From CAZJTL01 sp964548905 (GTDB lineage Bacteria > Cyanobacteriota > Cyanobacteriia > Cyanobacteriales > Xenococcaceae), in the NCBI GenBank assembly GCA_964548905.1, contig CAZJTL010000005.1, positions 1 to 64,000 of the forward strand: 64,000 bases of DNA, given 5' to 3'. Both the position numbers and the translations under genes were made by a program. Shown piece by piece: positions 13,914 to 23,306 of this stretch. Position 1 is the first letter of the stretch. Every line of letters begins with the position of its first letter. The notes under the pieces were generated by a model. That model saw nothing but the letters and a program-made list of their open reading frames with translations, was not told the DNA's origin and did no database searches.

Positions 13914-16484
13914 TTAAATCGTAACTTTGAGAATCATATCCTCAAAGTCAGGGGTAAGATCTGTAGTCGCAAACAGATCCTCAAAGACAAAGAGATTATC
14001 TCCAGAAGAACGAATGTGATCGGATTTATCTGGGTTAGCGCCTAAGTAGTTAAAGTAAGCTACTGGTATACCATCACTCTTAAACTGATTATCCGCATTC
14101 GACTTGAGAACATCATCAACAGTGCCGTTGGCAATCAAATAAGGTGCCAAAATCTGACCTTCACTCAGAGTAGTATCAAGATTACTCTTGTCTTTAGTCA
14201 AATTAAGGTCGATGCGTTTTTCAAGTGCAGCTTTAGCATAACCAGGATCGCTAGGTTTGAGTAACTTACCGTTGATATCAGCTATTGTTCCTTCTTTATC
14301 TAGAACTGGATAGAAACCAACTGTGTTGTTAAAACCAGCGTAGCTAGAGAGTTCAAACTTCGCTTTGACTGGAGCAGATTGTCCAGTAATATCGAGTAAT
14401 TCCCCTTGATAACCACTTTGCAGCTTGGCAGTTTGCTTAACAGGGTCATTGCTAAGCTGAACTTTCATGATCAAGTCATTGTAGTCCTTATCACCAAGTC
14501 CTGTTATATCCTCCCAACTGAGTTTGAAACCGCCTTCAGAAGGAATAGTACTAATTTGCAGATGGTTGAGATTTTTACCACCATTACCACTAACTGAAGC
14601 AAAGAAGACTTCAGGGTTTTTACCTTCTGCGATCGCTTTAAAGGCATTATCTACTGAATTGTTTTGAACTAAGTAGAAGCTGAGGTTATCAGAAGCATTA
14701 AATCCATCCAAAACGCGAGTAGGATCGAAATTAATTTTCTGACCGATACTACTTGGAGAAGAAAAAATTGTTTTTCCAGCTCTTAGTGCTGCTTCTACGT
14801 AGCCAGGATCGCCAGGTTTGAGACCGTTAAGAGTGCCATCAGCAGCTACTTTGAATACACCGATTTCGTTGACGTATGCTGCATCGTATTCTTTTACGCT
14901 TAAGGTAAACTTGATGCGAGCATCGTTTTTGACTTCAACATCAACTGCAACACCGTTAGCATTACCATCGGCATCTTTAGCTTTATAGTAGAAGGTATCA
15001 GTGTAGCTGGTAGGACTACCATCTCCCATTAATTTGAAGTTTCCCTGCTCGGAATCTAGTAGTAAGTCAAACGCTTTATTGACATCAATACCATTGGCAG
15101 GAGGTGTATAAAGTAACTTACCATCTTTAGTAAGACTTACCGTACCACCTTTAGCAGTAGTTTTATCGTAACTTTCGATCTCCTTGCCTGGACCTTGGTC
15201 ATTGGCTAAAACGTCGATCGCGATCGGGCTGCTACTAGAGGTAGAAGCTTTATCTGCTTGAGCGACAACTGGAGATGTTAGAATTTCGTCTTTATTAGTA
15301 AAGTCACCTGCGGTAAGAGTTCCTGTGAAACCCTCTAAAACAGCAATTCTAGTGCCGTTCTTATCCATAATGACAGTACTGCCATTTTCTTGAGCAAACT
15401 TTAAGCTATTAAAGTCAAGACCAGCAGCATTAATACCAAGTTTGTCTCGTCCTTGAGTGAAATCTTTGACGGTATTAGCTTGTTTGGGTAAATCACCCAA
15501 AGCAATCCAGAATAAATCCGAACCAGTTCCACCTTGGAGAGTGCTGTTACCTTGACCGGCATACAGCTTATCTTGACCAGCACCGCCAATTAATTGGTCG
15601 TTAATACCGCCTTTGAGGACATCATTGCCATCACCACCATCTAAGATGTTGCCACCCTTACCAATTTCAGCGTTAAGGACATCATTTCCTGCCTCGCCGT
15701 ATAGTTTATCGTTGGTGTTGGCAAAGAGTTGATCTTCTCCTGCACCACCTTTGAGGGTATTATTGCCCTTACCAGCAGCAACAGCATCGATAATGTCGTT
15801 TCCGTCTGTACCTGTTATTAATTCGTTAGAACTTTTGGCATAGATAGTCTTACTGCTATTAGACTCTGGTGTAGAAGCTGGTAGGATTAGGTCTTTATCA
15901 GTAAAGTCATCTGCTGTTAATGTTCCTTGAAACCCTATCAAGATGGCAATTTCTTTATCATCTTGAGTTTTGATCAGAGTATCTGAACCTTGCTTGGTAA
16001 TCTTGAGATTTTTATATTCTACACCAGTAACTTTAAGCCCAAGTTTATCTTGTCCTTGAGTAAAATCCTTAATTACGTTACGTTTGTTTGGTAGTTCAGC
16101 AATAGCCAGCCAAAAAAGATCGGCAGAAGAACCACCATCAAGAGTGCTTCCTCCTTGACCGGCACGCAAGTCATCTTGACCTGAGCCACCGTATAACTCG
16201 TCATTGCTACCAGCACGCAGATTATCGTTGCCTTCGCCACCGTAAAGTTGATTTTTTCCTTTACCAATTTCGGCGTTGAGGGAATCATTTCCTTCATCGC
16301 CGTATAGTTTATCGTTGGTATTGGCAAAGAGTGAATCGTTTCCTGCTCCACCTTTGAGAGTATTATTACCTTTACCTGCGGCAACTGCATCGAGGGTATC
16401 GTTCCCTTCTAAGCCAAGTAGCTCGTCACCAGAGCCTTTGGCATATAGTTGATCGTTGGCAGAAGTACCAGGGATAAGCACCAT
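13914..16484 (-). CDS. RTX calcium-binding protein with DUF4114 domains
   Basis: 856 residues, acidic, no signal peptide. Residues 1-200 and 205-400 are two copies of one unit: glycine-rich nonapeptides (GGAGNDSLF, GGEGNDNLR) that bind calcium, then FWLAIAELPN...KDFTQGQDKLG and GFQGTLTADDFT. Next is a cadherin-like segment (AIDVLANDQGPGK, LLYTPPANG), then two DUF4114-type domains, each ending in an acidic FEDL or DYNDLIMKV motif. Proteins of this build are secreted by type I systems and act at the cell surface or in the matrix. No transporter genes are adjacent. It lies 68 bases after another RTX gene on the same strand, probably an operon. Confidence 0.85.
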   Translation of the reverse strand: MVLIPGTSANDQLYAKGSGDELLGLEGNDTLDAVAAGKGNNTLKGGAGNDSLFANTNDKLYGDEGNDSLNAEIGKGKNQLYGGEGNDNLRAGSNDELYGGSGQDDLRAGQGGSTLDGGSSADLFWLAIAELPNKRNVIKDFTQGQDKLGLKVTGVEYKNLKITKQGSDTLIKTQDDKEIAILIGFQGTLTADDFTDKDLILPASTPESNSSKTIYAKSSNELITGTDGNDIIDAVAAGKGNNTLKGGAGEDQLFANTNDKLYGEAGNDVLNAEIGKGGNILDGGDGNDVLKGGINDQLIGGAGQDKLYAGQGNSTLQGGTGSDLFWIALGDLPKQANTVKDFTQGRDKLGINAAGLDFNSLKFAQENGSTVIMDKNGTRIAVLEGFTGTLTAGDFTNKDEILTSPVVAQADKASTSSSSPIAIDVLANDQGPGKEIESYDKTTAKGGTVSLTKDGKLLYTPPANGIDVNKAFDLLLDSEQGNFKLMGDGSPTSYTDTFYYKAKDADGNANGVAVDVEVKNDARIKFTLSVKEYDAAYVNEIGVFKVAADGTLNGLKPGDPGYVEAALRAGKTIFSSPSSIGQKINFDPTRVLDGFNASDNLSFYLVQNNSVDNAFKAIAEGKNPEVFFASVSGNGGKNLNHLQISTIPSEGGFKLSWEDITGLGDKDYNDLIMKVQLSNDPVKQTAKLQSGYQGELLDITGQSAPVKAKFELSSYAGFNNTVGFYPVLDKEGTIADINGKLLKPSDPGYAKAALEKRIDLNLTKDKSNLDTTLSEGQILAPYLIANGTVDDVLKSNADNQFKSDGIPVAYFNYLGANPDKSDHIRSSGDNLFVFEDLFATTDLTPDFEDMILKVTI

Positions 16485-16552
16485 GGTTAAATTAGCTCCA
16501 TAAATTTATAGTGTAGTGATTGAATTTAAGAACAATGAATTACATGAATGAA

Positions 16553-17608
16553 TTACATGAATTCAAAGTCATTAGATTCGTTAACAGGTGGTTTTCCATC
16601 TAATTCGACTAATTCTTCGCCATTGACCGAGATCTTACCATCGTTGTATTTGACTTGATCGCTAGTAACACCTTTGGCAAATCTAATCTTATCTTCACCA
16701 GATACAAAGTCGATAATCTTGTTGATTTCTGATGGTGCAGAACTGAGATCTAGAACATAAGTGTCTTTACCAGCACCACCAGCAGCAGTAGAGCCACCGC
16801 CTTTGAAGATTAATGTGTCGTCGCCTTCGTTACCAGCAATATTGTCTTTATTACCAGCCGTAGCTTGATCGTTGCCATCACCACCATAGACGCGGTTGTC
16901 ACCAGTACCTTTAGAAGCGTCAATTACGTCGTTGCCACCGCCACCAAAGGCGAAGTCTTTTTGACTTAATATGGCTTTGTCATCGCCATCACCAGTACTA
17001 ATTTCATTATTTCCAGCGTTCTTAGATTTGCTGAGATCGATGAAGTCGTCGCCCCCACCGGTACTTAAAAAAGTGCCTTTGCCATCAAAACCATCTTTTC
17101 CAACTATCAATTCATCGGGTCCTTCGCCACCAGAAAGTATTTCTTGGGTAGATCCAACACTAATAGCGGATGGACTAATTTGACCTTTAAGAATGGCGAT
17201 CGTTTCACCGTCATACATAACGGCAGTGTTACCGTCTGGTGTAGGCTCGAATTCTAGATCGTCGGCACTGATACCATTTTCTAGTTCTAAGGAATCGCCT
17301 TGTTGATAGTCAATAATCGTATCAACGCCTGAACCAGGTCCGATGATAAAGATATCGTTACCTTCGCCGCCAGACAGAAGATCGTCTCCAGCGCCACCAG
17401 CGAGAATGTCTGAGCCGCCAAGACCGTAGATAGCATCGTTACCTTTACCACCATCGATCTGATCGTCGAGGTTACCACCTCTAATTAAATCTATGGCATC
17501 AGTGCCATTGAGCTGGTTTATTTGATTCTCAAGACCTTGGATATCAAAACCACCAGAACTATTAGGAGTTGAATTTAATGGGGTTGTGGGATTAATTACG
17601 CTTGACAT
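16553..17608 (-). CDS. RTX calcium-binding repeat protein
   Basis: 351 residues. Residues 45-90 hold clear nonapeptides (GGKGNDAIYGLGG, LAGGAGDDLLSGGEGND), followed by VDTIIDYQQGDSLEL; a second repeat region covers 155-300 with degenerate units (GGGDDFIDL, GGDGNDQAT) and ends KDTYVLDL...KIIDFVSGEDKI. No signal peptide, as usual for type I secretion. It precedes the larger RTX gene by 68 bases. Function beyond calcium binding and secretion is unknown. Confidence 0.85.
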   Translation of the reverse strand: MSSVINPTTPLNSTPNSSGGFDIQGLENQINQLNGTDAIDLIRGGNLDDQIDGGKGNDAIYGLGGSDILAGGAGDDLLSGGEGNDIFIIGPGSGVDTIIDYQQGDSLELENGISADDLEFEPTPDGNTAVMYDGETIAILKGQISPSAISVGSTQEILSGGEGPDELIVGKDGFDGKGTFLSTGGGDDFIDLSKSKNAGNNEISTGDGDDKAILSQKDFAFGGGGNDVIDASKGTGDNRVYGGDGNDQATAGNKDNIAGNEGDDTLIFKGGGSTAAGGAGKDTYVLDLSSAPSEINKIIDFVSGEDKIRFAKGVTSDQVKYNDGKISVNGEELVELDGKPPVNESNDFEFM

Positions 17609-17904
17609 TGTTTAAATATAGTTAATTTGAGCAGGTTATTGCTTACTATGAATAGCTACTGTCAATATATTTCCCACAATTAACTGAAAAATAACACTAG
17701 TCCTTAAAAATCAGGGATTATACTGATATCTGATGATTATTACTAATAATTGCTTAAGTGAAAATCAGGTAGTGAATCTTAATTTGGTCATGAATTAGGC
17801 GAGTACTTAGGTAGAGTAGAGGGAGCAGGGAGACAAGGAGACTGGGGAGGCGCGGAATTGGAGGTCGCCTCCGATTATTGAGCGCCGTAGACGGGGAGAT
17901 GAGA
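17609..17904. other. Spacer with a hairpin repeat
   Basis: Contains the AT-rich upstream region of the RTX gene and, near 17815-17900, GGGAGCAGGGAG units followed by GAGGCGCGG...GGAGGTCGCCTCC...GAGCGCCGT, the second copy of the hairpin also found at 11829 and 46023. No gene seen. Confidence 0.5.
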
Positions 17905-19449
17905 TTACCAATCCTTTGAAGAAAATAGATTCACTTGGTTGCGTCCTTGAGTTTTAGCTTGATATAGAGCGCGATCTGCTTGTTGAATTAGATGATGAAT
18001 ATTTTGATGGGGACTGGGAACTTGAGTTGCTACTCCCATACTCAAGGTTACGTAGGTCGAAATCGGTGATTTTTGATGGGGTAGCTTTAATTTTTCTACT
18101 TGTTGACGGATTGTATCGGCGACAAATAAAGCACCTCGATCGCTCGTATCTGGTAAGATGATGGCAAATTCTTCACCTCCGTAGCGTGCGACTAAATCTG
18201 CTGGTCTTTTACTGGTTCGAGTCATTACTTTAGCAATTTCCTTCAGACAAGCATCTCCTGCTGGATGTCCGTAGGTATCGTTATATTTTTTGAAAAAATC
18301 TACGTCACACAGTACTAAAGATAAAGGTTTTTGTTCTCTTGTCAAGCGTTGCCATTCTCGGTTCAGAGTTTGCTCGAAATGGCGGCGATTAGCTACTCCT
18401 GTCAAACTATCTTGGATTGCCAACTTTTGCAATTGTGCGTTAACTGTTCGCAATTGTGCGTACAATTCCGATTGTTGAATGGCGATCGCTACCTGAGTTG
18501 CTAGTTGTTTGAGAAAATCTATTTCCCAGCTTTGCCATTGTCTGGATTTATTGTAGTTATGAGCTACTAGCGTTCCCCATAATTTGTTTTCAGATTGTTG
18601 GAAATTATGGTTGGGTTCGATCGACAAAGAGTCGGTAATTTGTTGTAGCGATCGACTTTGCCAAATGGGTAGAGTTAATAAGGCTTTTACTTGCTCTTGA
18701 GGATCGAGTATATTTACTTGAGTTTCTTGGGATTGAGTTCTGTTTAAAGGTTCGATCGATTGAACTAAATAGTTATTGGTTTTACTACCATTGGCACCAA
18801 CCCGATCTGTTACTAATTCCCGTTGTACATGTCTGAGAAATGAGTTATTTACTTGTTGCTGTTGTGGAGACTGGACGATGATTTCGCCTGATGCTTCTGC
18901 ACTAAAGCGATGGATTGTAACTCGGTCTGTTTGTAGAAATTGACGCACCTCGTCTACTGTTGTCTGAAGAATGATCTCCAAGTCTAAGGATTGACGAATT
19001 CGCTCCAACATCTTCCCCATCAATCTTTCTCTTTCTGCTCGCTGTCGCCAAGCTTTTTCGTTACGCTGACGCTCGATCGCATAACGAATCGATCGCAGCA
19101 ATAATTCTCCCTCTAAACTATTTTTAACTAGATAGTCTTGCGCTCCTTTCCGTACCGATCTAATTGCCGTATTGAGATCGTTGAGCATAGTCAAAACCAC
19201 GATTGGTATGTTTGGTTTTTGTTTTCTGAGTTTAACAATACTGTCAATTCCCTGACTATCTGGTAGGGATAAATCTAGTAAAACTATATCGAAATTAATT
19301 GAAATTAAAAGATCGAGCGCATCTTTAACGCGATTGACATTTTTGATGTCGATATTCAAGATGTTTTCTTGTTCTAATAGCTCCCCAATCAATTCAGCAT
19401 CTGCTAAATTATCTTCTACCAAAAGGATTCTTAAAGATTTAATATTCAC
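17905..19449 (-). CDS. Response-regulator diguanylate cyclase (REC-GAF-GGDEF)
   Basis: 514 residues. REC domain 1-125 with acidic E12/D13 and phosphoacceptor D59 in IVLLDLSLP and the lysine in QDYLVKNS. GAF domain about 150-335 with a phytochrome-like pattern (VDEVRQFLQTDRVTIHRF), but no clear bilin-binding cysteine. GGDEF domain 345-510: DSLTGVANRRHFE, CDVDFFKKYNDTYGH and the active site RYGGEEFAIILPD. It should make cyclic di-GMP in the cytoplasm. The RxxD inhibitory site is not evident just before GGEEF. Adjacent to the RTX genes, a plausible but unproven link to surface behaviour. Confidence 0.92.
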   Translation of the reverse strand: MNIKSLRILLVEDNLADAELIGELLEQENILNIDIKNVNRVKDALDLLISINFDIVLLDLSLPDSQGIDSIVKLRKQKPNIPIVVLTMLNDLNTAIRSVRKGAQDYLVKNSLEGELLLRSIRYAIERQRNEKAWRQRAERERLMGKMLERIRQSLDLEIILQTTVDEVRQFLQTDRVTIHRFSAEASGEIIVQSPQQQQVNNSFLRHVQRELVTDRVGANGSKTNNYLVQSIEPLNRTQSQETQVNILDPQEQVKALLTLPIWQSRSLQQITDSLSIEPNHNFQQSENKLWGTLVAHNYNKSRQWQSWEIDFLKQLATQVAIAIQQSELYAQLRTVNAQLQKLAIQDSLTGVANRRHFEQTLNREWQRLTREQKPLSLVLCDVDFFKKYNDTYGHPAGDACLKEIAKVMTRTSKRPADLVARYGGEEFAIILPDTSDRGALFVADTIRQQVEKLKLPHQKSPISTYVTLSMGVATQVPSPHQNIHHLIQQADRALYQAKTQGRNQVNLFSSKDW

Positions 19450-19668
19450 AAATATATTACTTAAACTAGTTATTGGTTTTTGTCGATCGATATAAATATC
19501 GCGATCGATTTTGTGAATAACTAAGAAATACTTTTTCGTCTACATTTCTTTTTGATTACTCACAAGAACTTTATTTTAATATTTTTTTAATTTAATTGAT
19601 TAATTGTTTCTGATTGTATCATGCTCTAGTAGAAAAAATAACTGTTATTAAAGAATTCAGACTCAAAT

Positions 19669-19904
19669 TTAAGGCAGCATAGAAAAATCTAGCCAAAAAT
19701 TTAAACTTGTTTTAACGACAGCCAAGAATTGGTCTAGATCGTAGGGTTTAATGATATAGCAGTTAGCTTTTAAAGAATAACTTTTGATAATATCTACAGA
19801 AGAAGTAGAGGTTGTAAACATTATTACAACTATGCTTTTAAGGCAACTATTTTGTTTGATTATTGTTAATAAATCATAGCCATTTAACTTAGGTAAATTT
19901 AAAT
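19669..19904 (-). pseudogene. C-terminal remnant of a response-regulator receiver
   Basis: On the minus strand, directly after the permease stop, the sequence reads LDLNLPKLNGYDLLTIIKQ, then IVVIMFTTSTSS and NCYIIKPYDLDQFLAVVK, ending at 19669. This is the second half of a REC domain: DLNLP carries the phosphoacceptor, TTS the switch residue and KP the lysine. The first 50 or so residues and any start codon are missing, so a deletion joined it to the permease end. Confidence 0.7.
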
Positions 19905-20861
19905 CTAAAAATTAACTCTTGGGTCTAAGATACTATAAGTAATATCTGCAATTAAGTTGAAAATTACAATTAAAATTGCATAAATAAAAGTAATTGCCAT
20001 TACTACAGGGGTATCGCTGCGGTAAATCGATTCAATCAGTAAAGCACCAATTCCAGGGACGCGAAAGACTTGTTCTGTGACTAAAGCACCTGTAAAAATG
20101 GCGGGAATTTCTAAGGCGACTAGGGTGACTACTGGAATCATAGCATTGCGTAAAATATGATTGATTAAAACAGCAAAGTTACCTAGCCCTTTCGCTAAAG
20201 CAGTGCGGACATATTCTTGATTGAGTTCTTCTAAAACAGCCGCACGGACGAAGCGCATTAAGGTAGCTGATTGATATAAAGTCAGCACGCATACAGGCAT
20301 AATTGATTGCTTAATTTGTTCTATGAATGTTTGCCAATTAGTTATCTTTAAAGTGCTGTTGTAGATAAAAGGAAACCATTTTAGTTGCACGCTAAAAATA
20401 ATAATAAATAGCAATCCTGTAAAAAAAGTTGGTAAAGAAAATCCAAAAAAAGCAAAAGTTGTTGCTAGTTTATCTACAAGCGAATGGCGTTTAACAGCAG
20501 AAAGTACTCCTAAAGGAAAAGCGATAATAATGCTCAAAATATAAGCTAAACCGACGACTACAAGAGTTGTTGGCAAGCGTTGTAAGATTAATTCAAGGAC
20601 TGGCGTTCTACTCGTAAAGGAATAGCCCAGATCGCCTCGAATAAACGCCCAAAACCATTTAAAATAACGAATGTAAATTGGTTGGTCTAAGCCAAGAGAT
20701 TTACGAATATTTTCTCTAACTTCTTCTGTAATTGAAGGGTTATTGGCAAATTCTGCCATGGGATCGCCTGGTGCTAATGCCAAAACTGCAAAAATAACAA
20801 TACTGATAGCGATTAAAGTAGGTATAGCCGTGAAGATACGCTTGATTAGATATTGGTGCAT
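19905..20861 (-). CDS. ABC transporter permease, DppB/OppB family
   Basis: 318 residues with six hydrophobic segments. MHQYLIKRIFTAIPTLIAIS, the LAPGDPM periplasmic motif, GLDQPIYIRYFKW, LGYSFTSRTPV and the cytoplasmic EAA-type loop YVRTALAKGLGNFAVLINHI are characteristic of the first permease of peptide or nickel importers. The partner permease, ATPases and binding protein are absent nearby, which is common in cyanobacteria where these genes are scattered. Its ATG lies only 5 bases from the ATG of the divergent nuclease gene. The end ILDPRVNF is intact. Confidence 0.9.
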   Translation of the reverse strand: MHQYLIKRIFTAIPTLIAISIVIFAVLALAPGDPMAEFANNPSITEEVRENIRKSLGLDQPIYIRYFKWFWAFIRGDLGYSFTSRTPVLELILQRLPTTLVVVGLAYILSIIIAFPLGVLSAVKRHSLVDKLATTFAFFGFSLPTFFTGLLFIIIFSVQLKWFPFIYNSTLKITNWQTFIEQIKQSIMPVCVLTLYQSATLMRFVRAAVLEELNQEYVRTALAKGLGNFAVLINHILRNAMIPVVTLVALEIPAIFTGALVTEQVFRVPGIGALLIESIYRSDTPVVMAITFIYAILIVIFNLIADITYSILDPRVNF

Positions 20862-20866
20862 TTAGA

Positions 20867-21637
20867 ATGAGAATTTTTGGTCTTGTTTTAGTAATTATTT
20901 TGGCGATCGCTGGTTGCGTTAATATCTCCAGTGGCAATGTACATCTAAAATTTGGCAATCCTAGTAATGCCAATCGGAACGATTTAAATAACTATCTACT
21001 GGAAAAGCCACAGTATGCTCTATCCTACAATTGTAGTAACGGTATCCCAAACTGGGTGAGTTGGCAACTGAGTTCAGATTGGTTGGGTGATGTCGATCGC
21101 AGTAATGATTTTCGTCCAGATCCAGATTTACCAGACAATTGTTATGCTTCGCGTCCCAACGATTATCGTGGAACTGGTTATGATAAAGGTCATCTGACAC
21201 CTTCTGCCGATCGCAGTAATATCACTGAAGATAATAGCGCGACTTTTTTGATGAGTAATATTATTCCTCAGTCTCCAGCTAATAACAGAGAGGTATGGCG
21301 AGAGTTAGAAGAGTATTGTCGAGAATTAGTCAAACAGGGAAAGGAACTTTATATTATTGCTGGTGGTGAAGGGAAACAAGAAGCGATCGCGACAGGGAAA
21401 ATTACTGTTCCTCGCTACACTTGGAAAGTAGTTTTAATTTTAGATAAATCGGGTGATTCCCCCACAGAAACCAGTCAAACTATTGCAGTGAGAATTCCTA
21501 ACAGCGATCGCATTCAAGGCACAAATTGGCAGCAGTATCAAGTCTCGATCGATGAGATTGAAAAAAAGACAGGTTACGATTTTTTCTCAACTATTCCTAA
21601 CAAGATTCAAGCTCACATCGAACAATTAAATATTTGA
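20867..21637 (+). CDS. nucA: NucA-like non-specific DNA/RNA endonuclease
   Basis: 256 residues. N-terminal lipoprotein signal, MRIFGLVLVIILAIAGC, with lipobox IAGC. The rest follows Anabaena NucA closely: HLKFGNPSNA, YALSYNCSNGIPNWVSWQLS, TEDNSATFLMSNIIPQ, NNREVWRELEEYCRELVKQG and a C-terminal TGYDFFSTIP. The catalytic motif is DKGHLTPSADR, where the family usually has DRGH; the histidine base and the metal-binding asparagine in NNR are kept. It should be an exported nuclease anchored by lipid. The matching inhibitor gene is 210 bases downstream on the opposite strand. Its promoter must lie within the permease gene. Confidence 0.92.
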   Translation: MRIFGLVLVIILAIAGCVNISSGNVHLKFGNPSNANRNDLNNYLLEKPQYALSYNCSNGIPNWVSWQLSSDWLGDVDRSNDFRPDPDLPDNCYASRPNDYRGTGYDKGHLTPSADRSNITEDNSATFLMSNIIPQSPANNREVWRELEEYCRELVKQGKELYIIAGGEGKQEAIATGKITVPRYTWKVVLILDKSGDSPTETSQTIAVRIPNSDRIQGTNWQQYQVSIDEIEKKTGYDFFSTIPNKIQAHIEQLNI

Positions 21638-21849
21638 AAAAATTTTAAATTTGAGATTTAGTATTGATTTGTCAAGTTATTTCTGATAAACTTTTTTCAT
21701 AATAGGAGTAGTGACACTTATCGCCAAACCTCCACACAACCATTATGAAAGCTTCACTTTTAATCAAACCAAAAAAAGCTTCAATTGTCAAATTTTTTGA
21801 GCTAAAATTTTAACTTTTATTAACTAATATTTTTGCTAATTATATAAAT

Positions 21850-22263
21850 CTAGGTTTCAACAATTTGAGTAAATAAACCTGCCAAATTACCAGCTTCAGT
21901 TTGACCAATCACATAAACATCAATTGTCGTTTTTCCTAGCCGATAAACCTGAATATTTCTCAAGTTTACTTTTAATATTTGAACTAATTGTTGATATCGT
22001 TTAACTTCCTGAGACTCTTCTTGATTGTGCCAATCTTGTTCTTGAGTGGCAATAGCAAAGAAATCATCTAGTTCGCATACTTCGATCGTTGTATCAAGAT
22101 TTAAGCCAAGCTGAAGGATTATCTTTTCGGGTGTAATTTCCGATCGTTCTTCCCATAAAAAGACTTGCCAAGGGCGATCGGTTTCGCTAATCCAGGATAA
22201 ATTTTCTGTTGCTTTTTCTAGTTGAGTGATTAAGTCGCGATCGTTTATTTGTGGATGGTTCAT
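21850..22263 (-). CDS. nuiA: NuiA-like nuclease inhibitor
   Basis: 137 residues. WQVFLWEERSEITPEKIILQ, DDFFAIATQEQDWHNQEE and the C-terminal NLRNIQVYRLGKTTIDVYVI, GQTEAGNLAGLFTQIVET match Anabaena NuiA, which binds and blocks NucA with very high affinity. It sits convergent to the nucA homologue, 210 bases away, so the pair is linked here although not in one operon. The ATG belongs to an ATGAACA heptamer run that fills the upstream spacer. Confidence 0.88.
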   Translation of the reverse strand: MNHPQINDRDLITQLEKATENLSWISETDRPWQVFLWEERSEITPEKIILQLGLNLDTTIEVCELDDFFAIATQEQDWHNQEESQEVKRYQQLVQILKVNLRNIQVYRLGKTTIDVYVIGQTEAGNLAGLFTQIVET

Positions 22264-22292
22264 TGTTCATTGTTCATTGTTCATTTACCAGT

Positions 22293-23066
22293 TTATTTTG
22301 GTTGTCGATACAGCAAGGAACGGATAAAAAATTGAGGTAATGCTAGCATTCGCTTCCAACGCCAAGGTTCTTTATAAAGTCGATACAACCACTCTAAATT
22401 ATTATTTCGCAACCATCCTGGCGCACGATTTTTAGTACCAGCCCAAACATCAAAGCTACCACCAACACCAATCCAAATCGCTTCGGGGCAAAGAGAACGA
22501 TGTTGCTGAATCCAGAATTCTTGGCGAGGAACTCCCAATCCAACCAAGATTAATTTTGGTTGTTTTTCTTGGAGAGTTTGCAGCCATTGTTGTTCTTCTT
22601 CAGGAGACAGATAGCCATGTTGAGCAATAATCTGCAATCCAGGTAATTTTTGTTGCCAATTATTAGCTGCTATGCTGGTTATTCCTGGCGATCCACCATA
22701 AAAACAAACTAAACTCAATTCTTCCAGATGGATAATTTGCCTGAGTAGGGCATCTGCTAAATCAATTCCCGCACAACGTTGCTGTTTTTGTCTTCTCATG
22801 CGTAGATACAAAATAACACCAGCACCATCAGGAATAACTAAATCGGCTTGCTGAATAAGAGACGCTAAAATTTTATTTTGTTCCGCTAAGATAGCCATCT
22901 CTGCATTAAGAGTGACTACATGAGTACTTATTTTCTGACGCAACCGATCGATTAACCAACCAGCATAGTCATCTAATAAATGCACCGATACATTCAGTAC
23001 AGGAAACTGTTTGGGTAAACTAGGCATTCGATCTAAATTCGATCTCATTCTTATGTGATAGTTCAT
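22293..23066 (-). CDS. WecG/TagA/CpsF-family glycosyltransferase
   Basis: 257 residues, GT26 family. HVVTLNAEMAILAEQNK, the acidic loop LVIPDGAGV, AGIDLADALL, VCFYGGSPG, LILVGLGVPRQEFWI and IGVGGSFDVWAGTKNRAPGW follow the family in order. These enzymes move ManNAc or a similar sugar to a lipid-linked acceptor in polysaccharide synthesis. WLRNNNLEWLYRLYKEPWRW near the C-terminus is also typical. It lies 29 bases upstream of nuiA on the same strand, with a heptamer array between; functional linkage is unlikely. Confidence 0.92.
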   Translation of the reverse strand: MNYHIRMRSNLDRMPSLPKQFPVLNVSVHLLDDYAGWLIDRLRQKISTHVVTLNAEMAILAEQNKILASLIQQADLVIPDGAGVILYLRMRRQKQQRCAGIDLADALLRQIIHLEELSLVCFYGGSPGITSIAANNWQQKLPGLQIIAQHGYLSPEEEQQWLQTLQEKQPKLILVGLGVPRQEFWIQQHRSLCPEAIWIGVGGSFDVWAGTKNRAPGWLRNNNLEWLYRLYKEPWRWKRMLALPQFFIRSLLYRQPK

Positions 23067-23189
23067 CTGAGCAGATTGAGCTTAAATTGTGACTGATTTA
23101 GAGTTGCGATCGCTTGTTTCTAATGTTTCTAAGATCGTCATTCAACACTCAGTAATTATTATTTAGTAATCAGCGATCGGCAACTAGGA

Positions 23190-23306
23190 GAGAAGGCAGA
23201 AGGCAGAAAATAAGTAGTTCGGTACGGAAGTAGGAAGTTTTTTACTCATTACTCATTACTCATTACTCATTACTTCCCCTACACCCTATACCCTATACCC
23301 TAATCC
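23190..23306. repeat. Heptamer arrays (AGGCAGA, ACTCATT, CCCTATA)
   Basis: AGAAGGCAGAAGGC, then TACTCATTACTCATTACTC (four units of ACTCATT), then ACCCTATACCCTATACCC. A GTTCGGTACGGAAGTAGG interruption separates the first two blocks. It abuts the stop codon of cysQ. Confidence 0.75.

Noticed and set aside
16073..16390. 105-codon minus-strand frame within the RTX gene
   Set aside because: It lies in another frame of the same strand inside the well-supported RTX coding sequence.
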